From the NCBI GenBank assembly GCA_029379385.1, contig CM055609.1:7316001-7380000 (forward strand): a stretch of DNA of 64,000 nucleotides, written 5' to 3'. Shown in pieces: positions 1 through 11,824 of this stretch. The notes beneath the pieces were generated by a model. That model did not search any database. It saw only the letters and a program-made list of their open reading frames with translations, and was not told where the DNA came from. Each line of letters starts with the position of its first letter. Positions within the stretch are counted from its first letter, which is position 1. This stretch comes from Quillaja saponaria. Lineage: Eukaryota; Streptophyta; Magnoliopsida; Fabales; Quillajaceae. A program made the translations under genes and the position numbers.

Positions 1-1430
1 TCTTAAAAGTAGTATGAAAGTCTCCATAAATTATTGCGTATGACAGATTATAAATTTCAATTATTGCAGCTACGTGTCTTATGTTCGTAGATTCGTGGTT
101 CTGTCCTACAAATTGCTTGGAAATTGTTATATGATAAAGAAGGGTACAACTTGGAATTGTCTTAAGTGTAGGCCTCTCTGGATTGCATGATAGCTGTTTG
201 CTCAAATGCCCCAAAGACAATGAATCGGGAATTCTATCTGGGACGTTATGTCTGCCTTAATTATTGGTTTGAGACTTTGAGTCAATTGCGCCACGTTGAC
301 TTGGGACCAGTACTGAATTTATAAAATTTATTCTGATATAAGGAAAAAAAAAAAAAAAAAAAAACTGAATTTATGAAACACATGTCTTCATAAATATTGA
401 AAAAAAAATTTGACTAATTAAGAACTGTAGATTATTATATTAGAGTATAATTAATTTTAATTTAATAACGTTATATAAACATATTTAAATTATAACAAGC
501 ATAAAATTGAATTAGTACTTATTTTAAATTTTAAGAAAAGATAGATTTTTGATTCACTTACTTTTGTTATTTGATAATAAAGTAATTTTTTTTTTGTAAA
601 TTTTTAACAAATTTAAATCCTTTATGCTATTTCTAATTATACCTTTAAAAATAATTTTTAATGAGTTGAATTCTAACTAGAATTAAATTACAATAAATAA
701 TTCATCAACAAATTAATTTAATTTTTTTATATTTTAAAATAATATAGAAAATTAAATGTTATTTTGTTTTATTTTGTGTCCACTTCGAATATTATCACCT
801 CTCTAATCTAAAGTAAACCATCCACGTCGGACTAAAAACCTTATGAAGGTTTTAGTACTCACACGATTTTTCTTAGTGATTCGAATACAAGAAACCAATG
901 AATGAAGCACACATTATTGTTCATCAATCTAACCGTTTGTTATAAAGATAATAAAAAATTAAAAAAAGTTATATATTTATAAAATACTAAGCAATATCAG
1001 ATAAAACTGAAGATTTGTATGTATGATTTTCATGATATAATTTTTGGTAAAGCCAATTAGTTTTATATAAAATTTTACTAATGAGTGTAAAATTAATGAA
1101 TTTTATTTTGAATAGAAAATTTTTGTATCTACTGATAAAATTTTATGACTTCACCACTAGTTTGAGTTTATTATTTTTAATAATGATCATCAATTTATGA
1201 CCATTTTCATGTCATGTTTAAGTATCTAACTTATGTTTTAGTTAAAAAAGAGAGAGTTAAAGTTCATGTAACAATAAATCTACAAGAGTTTATCGATAAT
1301 AATCTTTCATTGACTGGAAAAAAATAAAATACTTCGTTTATTGCAGACAAATGGTCTACATACACTACTTGTAGCTTTGATTGCATACAAATGGTCTAAA
1401 AAAAAAAAAAAAACATCCCTCTCACCCCAT
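1..1430. other. AT-rich intergenic sequence
   Basis: I see no convincing gene on either strand. The stretch is AT-rich with several homopolymer runs, including an A run near 341-363. It contains the first copy of a three-copy repeat (181-260, listed separately). Open frames here are short and show no family resemblance. Confidence 0.6.
181..260 (+). repeat. Copy 1 of a three-copy conserved segment
   Basis: This segment contains tttgctcaaatgcccc followed by aaagacaatga. It aligns with 1470-1540 (tttgcccaaatgccccac, then tgacaataact) and, in reverse complement, with 2240-2290. It is the most diverged copy. I do not recognise the family. Short-repeat, small-RNA or gene-fragment origins are all possible. 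Confidence 0.5.
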
Positions 1431-1440
1431 GTGTGCTTCA

Positions 1441-1605
1441 ATAGCATGTCTCACAAGTCTATACATGGACTGCTAACAGTTTGCCCAAATGCCCCACTGA
1501 CAATAACTAGGGTTCCAATTTTCTCGTGTGTCTGTCTCATCATCAAGGAGAGAACTATTTGTTTTTCTGCTTTGGATATACATAAAAACACAAAAACCAA
1601 CAATT
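1441..1605 (+). repeat. Copy 2 of a three-copy conserved segment
   Basis: This is a direct copy of the 181-260 segment and an inverted copy of 2165-2310. The match to 2165-2310 runs about 130 bp at roughly 75% identity by eye. It includes atagcatgtctcacaagtct, the core tttgcccaaatgccccac and a tail complementary to aaagcagaaaaa. Read on the minus strand, copies 2 and 3 can encode a shared string, LVIVSGAFG. DNA similarity alone may explain that. Confidence 0.55.
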
Positions 1606-2164
1606 CAATGTCCTTTCTATAGTTTCTATTCACTAGCTAGCTTGTAAATTAGGGTGGAAGGATTAGTCTTTGTTGGCCTCACATCAAAATATGTATAAAA
1701 AAATTATCATTTTTTTTCTTTTTCAAATTATCAAGCAGATACAGAGATTAAGGAAGAATTTGACTTGAACCACACGTGACAATTAATGGGGATGTTGGAA
1801 TGTTTTCACATCGTATACGTACAATATGTGAAAACGAAGGAAAAATTTAACTTAATTATGAGCTAGCAAATTCAGAAATGAATTTTGTATGGTTTAGAAG
1901 AAATTTTAGTAATTAGTTACGTAATTATGTTGTTTGTATAAGTACGTACAAATTAATTATATTGTTTGATACAATATTTATTTATTTTTATTCAATGATT
2001 AGATTATTTGACACAATGTTTATATACGCATAAATAATATTAAATTGTACAAATCAAACGTGATGCACATTGGCCACCATATTCTTACTTTTTTTTTCTT
2101 TTTTTTTATATTTCAAATTATTGAGCAGATTCCTATTTTTTTATATTTTTATGCTTTGTACTAC

Positions 2165-2310
2165 ATACACAAAAAGAGGAATATTCAAAGCAGAAAAAGA
2201 AATAGGAGTCTCCTTGGGAGATAGACGCGCACGCGGAAGCCTAGTTATTGTTAGTGGGGCGTTTGGGCTAACAGTAGTAATCCATACATAGACTTTTGAG
2301 ACATGCTATT
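2165..2310 (-). repeat. Copy 3 of the conserved segment, inverted
   Basis: This is the reverse complement of 1441-1605. With copy 2 it forms an inverted repeat separated by roughly 0.6 kb. On the plus strand it contains gttagtggggcgtttgggct and gacttttgagacatgctatt. A transcript spanning both arms could fold into a long imperfect hairpin. Confidence 0.55.
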
Positions 2311-2460
2311 GATGCTGATGCGTATGTATACTTAATGATCATTTACCAAAACTTTTTTAATCTTTAGTTAAAAAGGACATAATATTTAATTAATAGGACA
2401 AATTTAGAAAGATACAGATTTCTACAAATACATATAGTTATAATGACCACATTAATTGAA

Positions 2461-3175
2461 CTTAGACTCTCACACTCAATAATTCCTGGACAATTTTATA
2501 GCATTCCCACCTAGTTGGGATATTTTTTTTTTATAATTCTTAGGTATTTTCTATGTTGAATCCAAATTTTAGTTTTCTTTTTCTTGCGTACAAGTGATGG
2601 AAAAGTTTAATATTTTCAAGCAAAACAAAAATTTTAAAAATAATTTCATAGCGATTTTTATGTTACGTTAAATTCTAATTTAAACTTATTTCGTGGGTGA
2701 TAAGTATTGACTATTTTTTGAGCGCATTTTCACATCATTTAACGTTTGTATTAATTAAATGGGGTGGTGATGGTACTTGATTCATAATAAAAACGATGAG
2801 ACATAATTGATTAAATTTATATTAATAATTATTATCTAAAATGCGATGACTAAGATTCATATCTAATTCATAAGATGTGGTTTAATTATAAGACACATTT
2901 TAACTTAACAGTTAATTGACATCTATAATATTCAAGATTCAAATTCATAAAAAAATACTTGTAGAGAAAGATAACCACAAATTCCAAATGAGATTAAGCT
3001 GTCACTCATGAAAAACTAAAAATTCCATATCTAGATTAGAAACATTTTGGAATTTTTGTTTTTGTTTTTGTTTTATTTTTATTTTTTCTAATAAGAAATT
3101 AAGATTCATTTGGGATATTTATGGTCCTATCAGAGTCATAAATGATTGTAGTATGATATTAAACTATAATTTTTT
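2461..3175. repeat. Dispersed repeat unit, first copy of a tandem pair
   Basis: The unit starts with a motif ending in cactcaataattcctgg and contains gttgaatccaaattttagtt, tttaatattttcaagcaaaa, a ttaataattattat segment and ccataagacatgg-like sequence. It recurs at 3600-3926 and continues after the copia insertion at 8335-8610. Related fragments lie near 17420-17600 and 18700-18770. The second copy has an A-box-like and a B-box-like tRNA motif (8370-8425), so a tRNA-derived SINE ancestry is possible. Confidence 0.5.
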
Positions 3176-3189
3176 TTTATTATTCATAT

Positions 3190-3510
3190 CAAGTTTATTC
3201 TAAAACTATCATTATTTTTTTTTTTTATCAATTTTGTCCTACAAATATTTTATACTCTCATTCTCACTCCTCTTTGTCAAGAAATTTAAAAATACTATCA
3301 ATTAATCCAGTCAATTTTTATGTTCCGTATTCATAAATAAATATTAAATTAGATAAATTTTATCAATGTTATAAAAATTTTAAATTAGCACAATTCTAAA
3401 TTAATATAAATTCTAATTTTATTAATTTTATAGGGAGATTATGCTTGAGAGAATAGTGAGAAAAAATATGCATAAAAGTAGAGATAAAGATAAAAAAAAA
3501 AAATCGTAAA
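3190..3510 (+). repeat. Dispersed ~320-bp segment (empty-site paralog)
   Basis: The segment includes caattttgtcctacaaatat, ctcactcctctttgtcaa, actatcaattaatccagtc and gagagaatagtgag. The same order recurs at about 10790-10846 plus 11248-11510, where a 401-bp MITE interrupts it. It gives the pre-insertion sequence for that MITE. No coding potential is seen. Confidence 0.55.
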
Positions 3511-3599
3511 CAATTTTTAGTTTTCCTTTTCTTGTGTATATGTCATGGAAAAGTTTAATATTTTAAAAAAATTGTAATGATTATGCATGAGAGAATAGT

Positions 3600-3926
3600 G
3601 ATGGAGTTCTTTGATAGGGATTTTATATGTTGAATCCAAATTTTAGTTTTTCTTTTCTTGTGTACGTGTCATGGAACGTTTAATATTTTCAAGCAAAACG
3701 AAATTAAAAAAAAACATAATAATAATTTGATAGCGATTTTTATGGTACATTGAATTATAGTTAAAACTTATTTCGTAGATGATAAGTTTTGACTATTTTT
3801 TAAGTGCGTTTTTGTATCGTTTAACATTTATATTTATTAAATGTGATGGTGATGGTACTTGATTCAAAATAACAATGATGTCACTTAATTGTTAAATTTA
3901 CATTAATAATTATTATATAAAAATTA
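3600..3926. repeat. Second repeat copy, 5' part, split by the copia element
   Basis: It matches 2541-2845 in the same orientation: gttgaatccaaattttagtt, tttaatattttcaagcaaaa, the gatggtgatggtacttgatt region and attaataattattat. It stops abruptly at the left LTR. The match resumes after the right LTR at 8335. Confidence 0.55.
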
Positions 3927-4228
3927 TGTTGAATATTAATCCATATTATTTATTTAGAATTATTGTTTAGGATTTATCTTGTTATTATTAAAATTATCTC
4001 TAAGATTATTATTGTGATTATCTCTTACAATTTTATTTTAATTGATGTTGCATTATTTTAAGTTTTATCTTTTAGGGAGCTTAACTTTATTTCTGATTGT
4101 AATTTTATTCCTACAAATAAGAACTCTCATTCAGTTGTAAAGGGTGACATTGTTTTATGAACAATAAAGTTCTTTGTTCTCAATTCTCTCCTCTCCTAAT
4201 TAATGTAAGTGTGGTGGTTCAGTTAACT
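3927..4228 (+). repeat. Left LTR of the copia element
   Basis: It begins TGTTGAAT and ends gttaact just before the primer-binding site. It shares gattatctctta, gttttatctttt and caataaagttctttgttctc with the right LTR. The TATAAATA present in the right LTR reads tacaaata here, so this promoter copy is damaged. Confidence 0.85.
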
Positions 4229-7200
4229 AGTAGTATTAGAGCCAAGTAATGGCAAATATTGAAGGTGGTTTCAAGCCTAACTTTTCTGTGTTAGATGGGA
4301 GTATCTTTGATAGATGGAGTACACAAATGAAAGTACTTTTTGGCTAGCAAAAAATTCTGGATGTGGTAGAGAAAGGAGTTTATATTCTTGTAGAGAGTTT
4401 CACTGAAGCTCAAAGACAAACTCATCATGACAACAAAAAGAAGGATCAAAAGACTTTATTTTTTATCCACCAATGTGTAAGTAATGTGATTTTTGAGAAG
4501 ATTGATCGAGCAAGCACCGCAAAAGAAGCATAGGACATCTTAGATTGTTCCTACAAAGGAGTTGATAAGGTGAAAAAGCTAAGACTTCAAATTTTAAGAC
4601 ATCTATTTGAAACTCTTACAAAAGAAAAATAATGAAACTGTTTCTGTTTATATTTCATGAGTTCTTGATTTGGTAAATAAATTGAAAACAAATGGAGATA
4701 AAGTTGAAGACCTGACCATTATTAAGAAGATCTTGCAAACATTGACAATAAAATTTGATCACATTGTCATGGCTATTGCAGAGTAAATAATTAGGCTTTC
4801 TGGAAGCTCATAAGCAGCAGCTAAATAAAAATTCCTAAGAAAAAGCAATTGAATAAGCTTTTCAGAACCAAGTTTCTATCAAGAGTGACAAAAGTGTTAA
4901 AGATGCAAGCACCGAAAGATGAAGTTGAGGTTGAGGCAAAGGCCTGTGAGGTCACAATGGTGGACAAGGAGTAAGCAATTACTATTGTGTGATAGTGAGA
5001 AAGAAAAGAATGATTCATATCACTCTAATATGAAGAGTTTGCAGAGAGGTCGAGGTCGAGGTCAAAGTTGAGGTTGAGGCAGAGGCAGATATGACAAATC
5101 AAATATTCAGTGCTATGCATGTCAAAAATATGGCTATTACTCATATGACTGTTGGTCAAAGAAATATAATCAGAATGGAGAAGAAGCTTCTTTTGTTCAA
5201 GAAAATGAAGATGAAAGTCAAGTTTTCCTAATGATAGCTTCAAATACAAAAGTTACTAAGAGTAACATATGGTATCTTGATACCATTTAAACCAACAATA
5301 TGACCAGAATGAGAGATTTATTTGTTGATATCAATGAATCCATAAGATCCAATGTCAAGTTTGTAGATGATCGCTTAGTATCGGTGATGGGAAAAGGCAG
5401 AATCCTTATTCAATTGAAAAATGGAGATCACGCATACATCTTAGTTGTATTCTATGTTCCTAACATGAAAAGCAATCTTCTTAGCATGGGACAATTTCTT
5501 GAAAAAGGATATGAAATACAGGTGCATAACAAGAAAATTGCAATATTTGATGACTAAGGTACATTCGTTCTAAAAGCTCCCTTATCAAAGAACCATATAT
5601 TTAAAGTAAAAATTTCAAGTGATGTATATCAATGCTTTAGTGCGATTGTAAAAAATGAAATCTGGTTATGATATCTTAGATTTAGGCATTTAAATTTTAA
5701 ATTTTGAACTTGTTTGCAAGATGTGAAATGGTAAAGGGTTAGCCTATGATAGAACATCTTGAAAAATTGTGTGAGGATTGTATCTTAGACAAACAACATA
5801 GGGGACTATTTGTAGGAAGTAATACATGGTGTGCTACAATGTCATTAGAGTTGGTGCATTCTGATGTGTGGTTTGATAAATATTTCATCAATTGCTAAAA
5901 GTAGATATTTTGTCACTTTTATTGATGATTTTAGCAGAAAAATATGTTCGTATTTTTTAAACAAAAAATATGAAGTTTTTGATATTTTTAAAAACTACAA
6001 AGCACTTATGGAGAAGGAAAGTAGCCAGCCCCTAAAAATGTTGAGAATATTGTGCAAAAAATGGAATTGAGTATGATATGATAGTTCCCTACACACTAAA
6101 ACACAATGAAATGGCAAAAAGGAAGAAATGAACTATTATGGGCATGACAAGAAGTTTACTAAAAGCCAAAGGTATGCCAAATTATTGCTGGGTTGAACCT
6201 GTCTAATGTTCTGTTTACTTGTTGAATAGATCTCCTACAATAAGTGTGAAATATATCATACCTGAAGAACCTTGGAGCGGATTCAAGCCAGTGTAAGACA
6301 TTTGGAGTGGTCGACTCTTTCCATATGCTCATATTCTAGGGAAAGGTAGAAAGAAGCTAGATTATATAAGAGAGAAGACAGTCTTTATAGGCATCATTTC
6401 AAACAAGGGTTACAATTTGTTCAACCCCACTACAAATAGATTGATTATTAGCAGAGATGCAATCTTTAATGAAGAAAGTGCACGGGATTGGAAGACGGAA
6501 GTATAAACAAGATTCACAAAAAACTCCTCTTCATATTGAGCTTGATGAAGAAAACAATACAACCTTTATCGTTGAAACACAAACAACTCATGTGTAGACA
6601 CATATAGCTGAAGAGCCACCCATTCTAACTCTAATCACCACAGTGAGACCAAGTTGAACCTGACAACCTTCTATAAGGTTAAGGAATTTTGAGGTAACTA
6701 ATGATGATGTTATTAATGATAATGGAGAATTAGTTCACTTTGACATGTTTCCAGATTGTGATCCAGTTACATATAAGGAAGCAGTAAGAAGCAATAAATG
6801 GGTGGAAGCAATGAAAAGAAGAAATGAATGCAATTAAGAACAATGACACATAAGAACTCACATATATTCTCCAAGGTACAAGGCACGATCGATGGCAATA
6901 GGTTATCTATAACGTCCTAGTGTTGACTATGAAGAAGTTTTTTCTCCAGTTGCGAGAATTTAAACTATTAGATTGGTGATTACTCTAACTACTCAGAATT
7001 GTTGAAAAATTCACCCAATAGATGTGAAATCAGCTTTTTTGAATAGTCTATGTAAAGTAACCACTAGGTTTTATGAAGATAGGAAGTGAAGAGAAGGTGT
7101 ATAAACTGAAAAAAGCAACCGACTTGATGAAGAAGTCTATGTAAAGCAACCACCAGGTTTTATGAAGATAGGAAGTGAAGAGAAGGTGTATAAACTGAAA

Positions 7201-8032
7201 AAAGCTTTATATGGATTAAAGCAAGCACTCAAAGCATGAAATAAAAGAATTGATACATTCTTTCATAAGAATGGTTTTGAGAAGTGTTCGTGTGAACATG
7301 CTTTATATGCAAAAGTCAATAAGTCTAATGATATACATATTGTTTCTCTTTATGTTGATGATTTAATCTTTATAGGGAATAATTGATGTATAGTTAATGA
7401 TTTTAAAAAGGCAATGATGCATCAATTTGAAATGAAAACTTAGGACCTATGTCCTATTTTCTAGGTATTGAAGTTATGCAGAACAACAATGGGATTTTCA
7501 TCTGTCAGAAGAAGTATGAGAATGAACTTTTGAAAAAATTCAACATGTCTTATTGCAATCTTGTACGAACTCCAATTGAATTTGGAACATAAGTTGTCAA
7601 AGGAAGGAAAAGATGCAGTTATGAATTCCACATATTTCAAAAACTTAGTTGCAAGCTTAAGGTATCTTTCTTGCACTAGGCCCGACATAGCCTATGGAGT
7701 TAGTCTAATCAGCAAGTTTATAAAAACACCCCATCAGTCTCATTTACAAGTTGCTAAAAGAATCTTGCATTACATTAAAGGTACTTATAATCATGGTTTT
7801 TTTTTATTCATCTAGTAACAATTATGATTTTGTGGGATATTCTGATAATGATTGATGATTGCTTTCATTTTCTTAGAGAGCAGGTCAACAATAGTGTAAT
7901 CAAGCTGGTAAACTGCAAGTTGAAAAATCAAGTTGCAGACATTCTCACAAAACCTTTAAAGATGGAATCTTTTGTCAAGTTAAAGAAGATGATGAGAATG
8001 ATAACTCTGACATAATCTGGATTAAAGATGGA

Positions 8033-8334
8033 TGTTGAATATTATTCCAGATTATCTATTTAGAATTATTTCTTAGAGTTTATCTTGTTAGCATTGTAAT
8101 TATCTCGAAGATTATCATTAGGATTATCTCTTAGAGTTTTATTACAATTGATGTTACATTGCTTTAGGTTTTATCTTTTGGGGAGTTTAACTTTATTTCT
8201 GATTGTTATTTTAGTCTTATAAATAGGAGCTCTCATTCAGTTGTAAGGTGTGCCATTTTTTATGAAGAATAAAGTTCTTTGTTCTCAATTCTCTCTTCTC
8301 CTAAATAATACAAGTGTGGTGGTTCAAGTTAACA
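8033..8334 (+). repeat. Right LTR of the copia element
   Basis: It begins TGTTGAAT and ends gttaaca. It retains TATAAATA near 8217-8224 and an aataaag polyadenylation-like signal before ttctttgttctc. A purine-rich tract (attaaagatgga) precedes it, as expected for the polypurine tract. Confidence 0.85.
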
Positions 8335-8610
8335 AATTGATGATTAAGGTTCACATTTAATCCATAAGACATGGTTGAAATGGTAAATCACGCTTGAGTC
8401 GCATCTACAATGTCTGGGATTCAAACCCATAAAAAACACTTATAGAGAGATAATCACAGATCCCGAATGAGATTAAGTTAATACTCATGAAAAATTAAAA
8501 AAATCCATATCTAGATTAATAATTTTTTTTTAACAGAAATTAAGATTCATTTAGAATATTTCTTATTTAAGGTCCTGTCATAGTCAGAAATGGTTGTAGT
8601 TTGGTATTTG
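8335..8610. repeat. Second repeat copy, 3' part, after the copia element
   Basis: It continues the match to 2846-3175: gatgattaaggttcacat, ccataagacatgg, gggattcaaaccc and agattcattt. The stretch tggttgaaatgg, about 35 bases, then ggattcaaaccc resembles internal A and B boxes of RNA polymerase III. SINE ancestry is therefore plausible but unproven. Confidence 0.5.
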
Positions 8611-9450
8611 GTATGAATACAGATGACAAAATGATGAGCACAGCTGTGAGTAAGTATGATGTAAGAGGAAAACTTGCTTCTGCCAATTTTACTGAATTAT
8701 TCTCTATGAATTACCGTAACATATAAGGAAGCTTAATCCTATTAGACTGAATACCAGCCACCACCGACGAACCGAAGAAGCAAGTAAGACCAAGATTGAG
8801 ACTTTTGGTTTACAGAATTGTCATCTACTAAAAGTATTATATAATGTGAATTTTTATTTAAAAATATATATATATATATATATTTTTAAGTAATTGCTTA
8901 CTTGATTTAAATATTGATTTACTATAATATTTTTTTTTCACAATTGATCAGCTATAATAAGGAATGAAGAAATCTTTTAAATAATTAGTCATTATAATAA
9001 TATTTTGATATTTCTCTTTTAAAGTTAAGTTATTTTTACTTATAATTGGAGATAGTTTAAATTAAGTTTATTCATGTAAGGTATATTATTTATTGTAAAT
9101 TATAGAGAGTGAGAGAAAATTAATATTTTTTTTTAGGAAACATATTTAAAAAAATACCAAATACATTTGCAAAGATGAGGAAGATTTGAGAGAAACATAT
9201 ATAAGAAACTCTATGTAACAAAACGGGAGAGAAAAAGATAATAGAAATTAAATTAAAAAAAATATAAAACTTATATTTTACATAATTAATATATGAGAGA
9301 TGTAATAGAGTTAGTAGATGAAGTAGTAATATTATATAATTTAATAGAGATAAGAGAGAATTAATAGATGACGTGACAAAATATTAGATATGTTTATTGA
9401 TTATGTGTAAACACCATATTCTCTTCATCCAAAAGTATCAATTTTATTAT
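8611..9450. other. Intergenic sequence with an AT dinucleotide run
   Basis: There is no gene. An (AT)n microsatellite lies at about 8862-8884. The rest is AT-rich without recognised structure. Confidence 0.55.
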
Positions 9451-10388
9451 CACTTCAAAAAACAACAGGTATTAGAGTCCACACAATTGGGGATACGAAA
9501 AATGGACGCTGTTAATAAGAATCAATATCTGTTTTTATAGTTATCAGTGTCTGTACAAATGTGGACATTGATAATTTTAGAAAAAATTATTATGGACGCT
9601 GATAATCAAAAAAAGTTTGGTGCCATTTTCTGCGAAAGCAACAACGTCCTTATTTGTTATCCTTAGCATCTGTTTATGTGAAAGTAGGTAAGGATTTTTT
9701 TTTTTTTAAATAATACTTTAAGCGTCCAATTTCCTGGATGCTGATAATCTTCCCCTAATTAAATCCCTAGGCCTTTTTCTTTCTTTCCCTAAGCTCGAAA
9801 TTTTAGATTTTGCTCAAAATTTCTCAAGCTCACATTTCACTCCAACAATTCTCGCTCGGTCGGAGGCAATTAAGCAGTAGCAATTTCTCTTGTTGAGTTG
9901 TTGACTGGATTTCGACAAATAGCAAGGGCCGAAGAAGAAGCCCTTTCCGAGTAGGAATGACTGTCCCTTCCCGAACTACTAACTGACTGCAAAGATTGTG
10001 CTTCTTGACATTGCTTTTGTGGTAGGTTTCATTGGTTTGCTTTTTCATCTAAAATATTCTATTTAAGATTTTGGGTTTGAGGTATTTTTGTTGGATATAC
10101 TTAGATAGGGAAATACTCATAAGAGGTTCTTGGATAAGGGGAAGCTAATTAGGTCTTTCCATCTTTTTTGGTAATTCTCAGGAGCTTTTAGAAATTAATG
10201 TGGACTAATTCTTAAACATCTGCTTGGTGATTACTAAGAAAATGTACACAAAGTGGACACTAATAATATTATCAGAGACCATATTAATAGCGTTCAGTTG
10301 GTTGATGCTGATGAGTATAATCAACTTCCACTTTATGATTATCAACGTCCACCTTTGGCGAACACTGATACTGCCTTTTCTTATAATA
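9451..10388. mobile_element. Putative non-autonomous CACTA-like element
   Basis: The left end is cacttcaaaaaacaacagg, close to the plant CACTA terminus (CACTACAAGAAAA type). The right end ccttttcttataata resembles its inverse. Many short subterminal repeats with the core ggacgctgataat occur in both orientations near both ends: 9504, 9540, 9567, 9594, 9722, 9738, 10255, 10336 and 10362. Clustered subterminal repeats typify CACTA elements. No transposase is present. Both termini have mutated, so the exact ends and the 3-bp duplication (perhaps TAT) are uncertain. Confidence 0.45.
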
Positions 10389-10789
10389 TGTTCATCATTC
10401 GATTGAAAATACAAATTGGTACTCGTAATTCATAGAGTTTAAGCATAACTCCTAGTTCAAGAAGACAAGACTTGTATTTTTGAGAGAGAAAGTGAAAAAC
10501 TTCATTAAAATCAAAGTCATTCACATTCGACTACCACAAAACACTCAAGATATACGCCATGACGAGTAAACTTTCTTATGGAACATGGCAAAATGAGATA
10601 TGTGGTCCCTAAATTATCACATTTTTTACGATTTCGTATCAAAATGTTTATAATTTTTTTCTCAACCTAACACCGATAATATTTTAGAAAAAAATTACCG
10701 ATGTGGTTTAAAATATTATATTATTTGACACATGTATGCTAAGTTCACAAAAAATAAAAATGTGTCCCCAAAATATCATAATTTTTTTA
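10389..10789. other. Intergenic sequence
   Basis: AT-rich with no recognised gene or element. Short frames lack family resemblance. Confidence 0.5.
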
Positions 10790-10846
10790 ATCAATTTTAT
10801 TCTAAAGCTATAATTTTTTTATTATCAATTTTGCCCTGCAAATATT

Positions 10847-11247
10847 GGCTTAACTACTGTTTTAGTCCTTAGGATTGCCTTAGTTTTTAATTTAGTCCTT
10901 CAAAAATATTTTCGATTAATTTCATCCTCTAAGTTTTAGAAATTTTTCAATCAAGTTATATTCTCTCATTTTTATGTTATACATAAATAAAGTAATTTTA
11001 CATAAGTTAATGATAAAATAACTAAAAGATTTGACAAAATATAAAAATAACTTATATACGTTATTATTTTTATATAAGTTATTTTTATATCAAGTGTGGT
11101 TATTTCGTTAATTCATAACATGTAACAGAATAATAGAACTTGATTAAGAAATTTTGAATCTTGGAGAATATAATTATCTGAAAAAAAATTTAAAGTATCA
11201 AACTGAAAATTGATGTACTCCTAAAAGATCAAAACAATAAATAAGCC
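10847..11247. mobile_element. MITE with ~25-bp TIRs, 401 bp
   Basis: The left terminus ggcttaactactgttttagt and the reverse complement of the right terminus (ggcttatttattgttttgat) match. An 8-9 bp target duplication flanks it (caaatatt and caaataatt). The paralogous segment at 3190-3510 lacks the insert (ctacaaatattttatac), which supports insertion. There is no coding capacity. Duplication length suggests a Mutator-like or hAT parent, but the family is not settled. Confidence 0.6.
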
Positions 11248-11510
11248 ACAAATAATTTACACTATCGTTCTCACACACCTTTCTCACTCCTCTTTGTCAA
11301 AAAATTTGAAAATACTATCAATTAATCAAGTCAACTTTTTGGTTCTCTATCCATAAATAAATAAATAATTAGACAAATTTTGTCAATTTTATAAAATTTT
11401 AAAATTAACACAATCTTAATTTAATTAATTTTAACTAGAAATTATGCATGAGAGAATAGTGAGAGAAAATAAGCATAAAAGTAGCGATAAAGATTTAAAA
11501 AAAAAAATTG
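11248..11510 (+). repeat. Second copy of the 3190-3510 dispersed segment (3' part)
   Basis: It carries ctcactcctctttgtcaaa, tactatcaattaatcaagtc and gagagaatagtgagag in the same order as 3260-3470. The 5' part lies at 10790-10846, on the other side of the MITE. Confidence 0.55.
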
Positions 11511-11735
11511 TGAACACATACATGTGATGTAATAAAACTTTGAAGCTGAAGAAACAATTTACATCATAAGTGCCACGACTAAATTTCTTTAATTATCTTT
11601 GCATGTGACAAGTGTACCAATCAAGTAGATTCGATTTGGTTTAGACAGGCAATGGAAAAGACGGAGAAGTTTCCGCCACTTAAAATTTCGGCGCTTATGT
11701 GAATCACGTTTTAAAATTTCTATACAAACAAGTCC

Positions 11736-11743
11736 TATAAATA
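11736..11743 (+). promoter_or_regulatory. TATA box of terpene synthase copy 1
   Basis: TATAAATA lies 89 bases upstream of the ATG at 11825, a normal distance for a plant core promoter with a short leader. The corresponding site of copy 2 reads tagctacaaatag and has lost the motif. Confidence 0.55.
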
Positions 11744-11824
11744 CGCATGATTTGCTTGCAGATCATCTTCATCTTCATCTTCCTCCAAATTCAAATTTCT
11801 TTGTGAGTCACATACATTTTTCTT

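Larger units (their letters stand above)
3927..8334 (+). mobile_element. Degenerate Ty1/copia LTR retrotransposon
   Basis: A complete but decayed copia-type element of about 4.4 kb. It has two ~302-bp LTRs (3927-4228 and 8033-8334) starting TGTTGAAT, roughly 85% identical by eye. A primer-binding site like the plant initiator-methionine one (tagtattagagcc) lies at 4231-4243. Domains occur in copia order: gag (4249 on) with a zinc knuckle near 5110-5155 whose histidine is tyrosine; protease remnant (WYLDT, then a stop) near 5272; integrase (TFIDDFSRK) near 5918; reverse transcriptase (YVDD) near 7350; RNase H near 7670-7800. Many stops and frameshifts exclude an autonomous element. The flanking 5-mers aatta and aattg differ by one base and are a likely eroded target duplication. 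Confidence 0.9.

Noticed and set aside
181..260. Resemblance of ttgctcaaatg to the plant miR828 core, and of tttgggcaaact in copy 2 to miR395
   Set aside because: The match ends after about 11 bases, other copies lack it, and no nearby complementary arm gives a normal miRNA hairpin.
10205..10435. Overlapping 60-70 codon frames on both strands
   Set aside because: They lie on the subterminal repeats of the CACTA-like element and have no conserved protein features.
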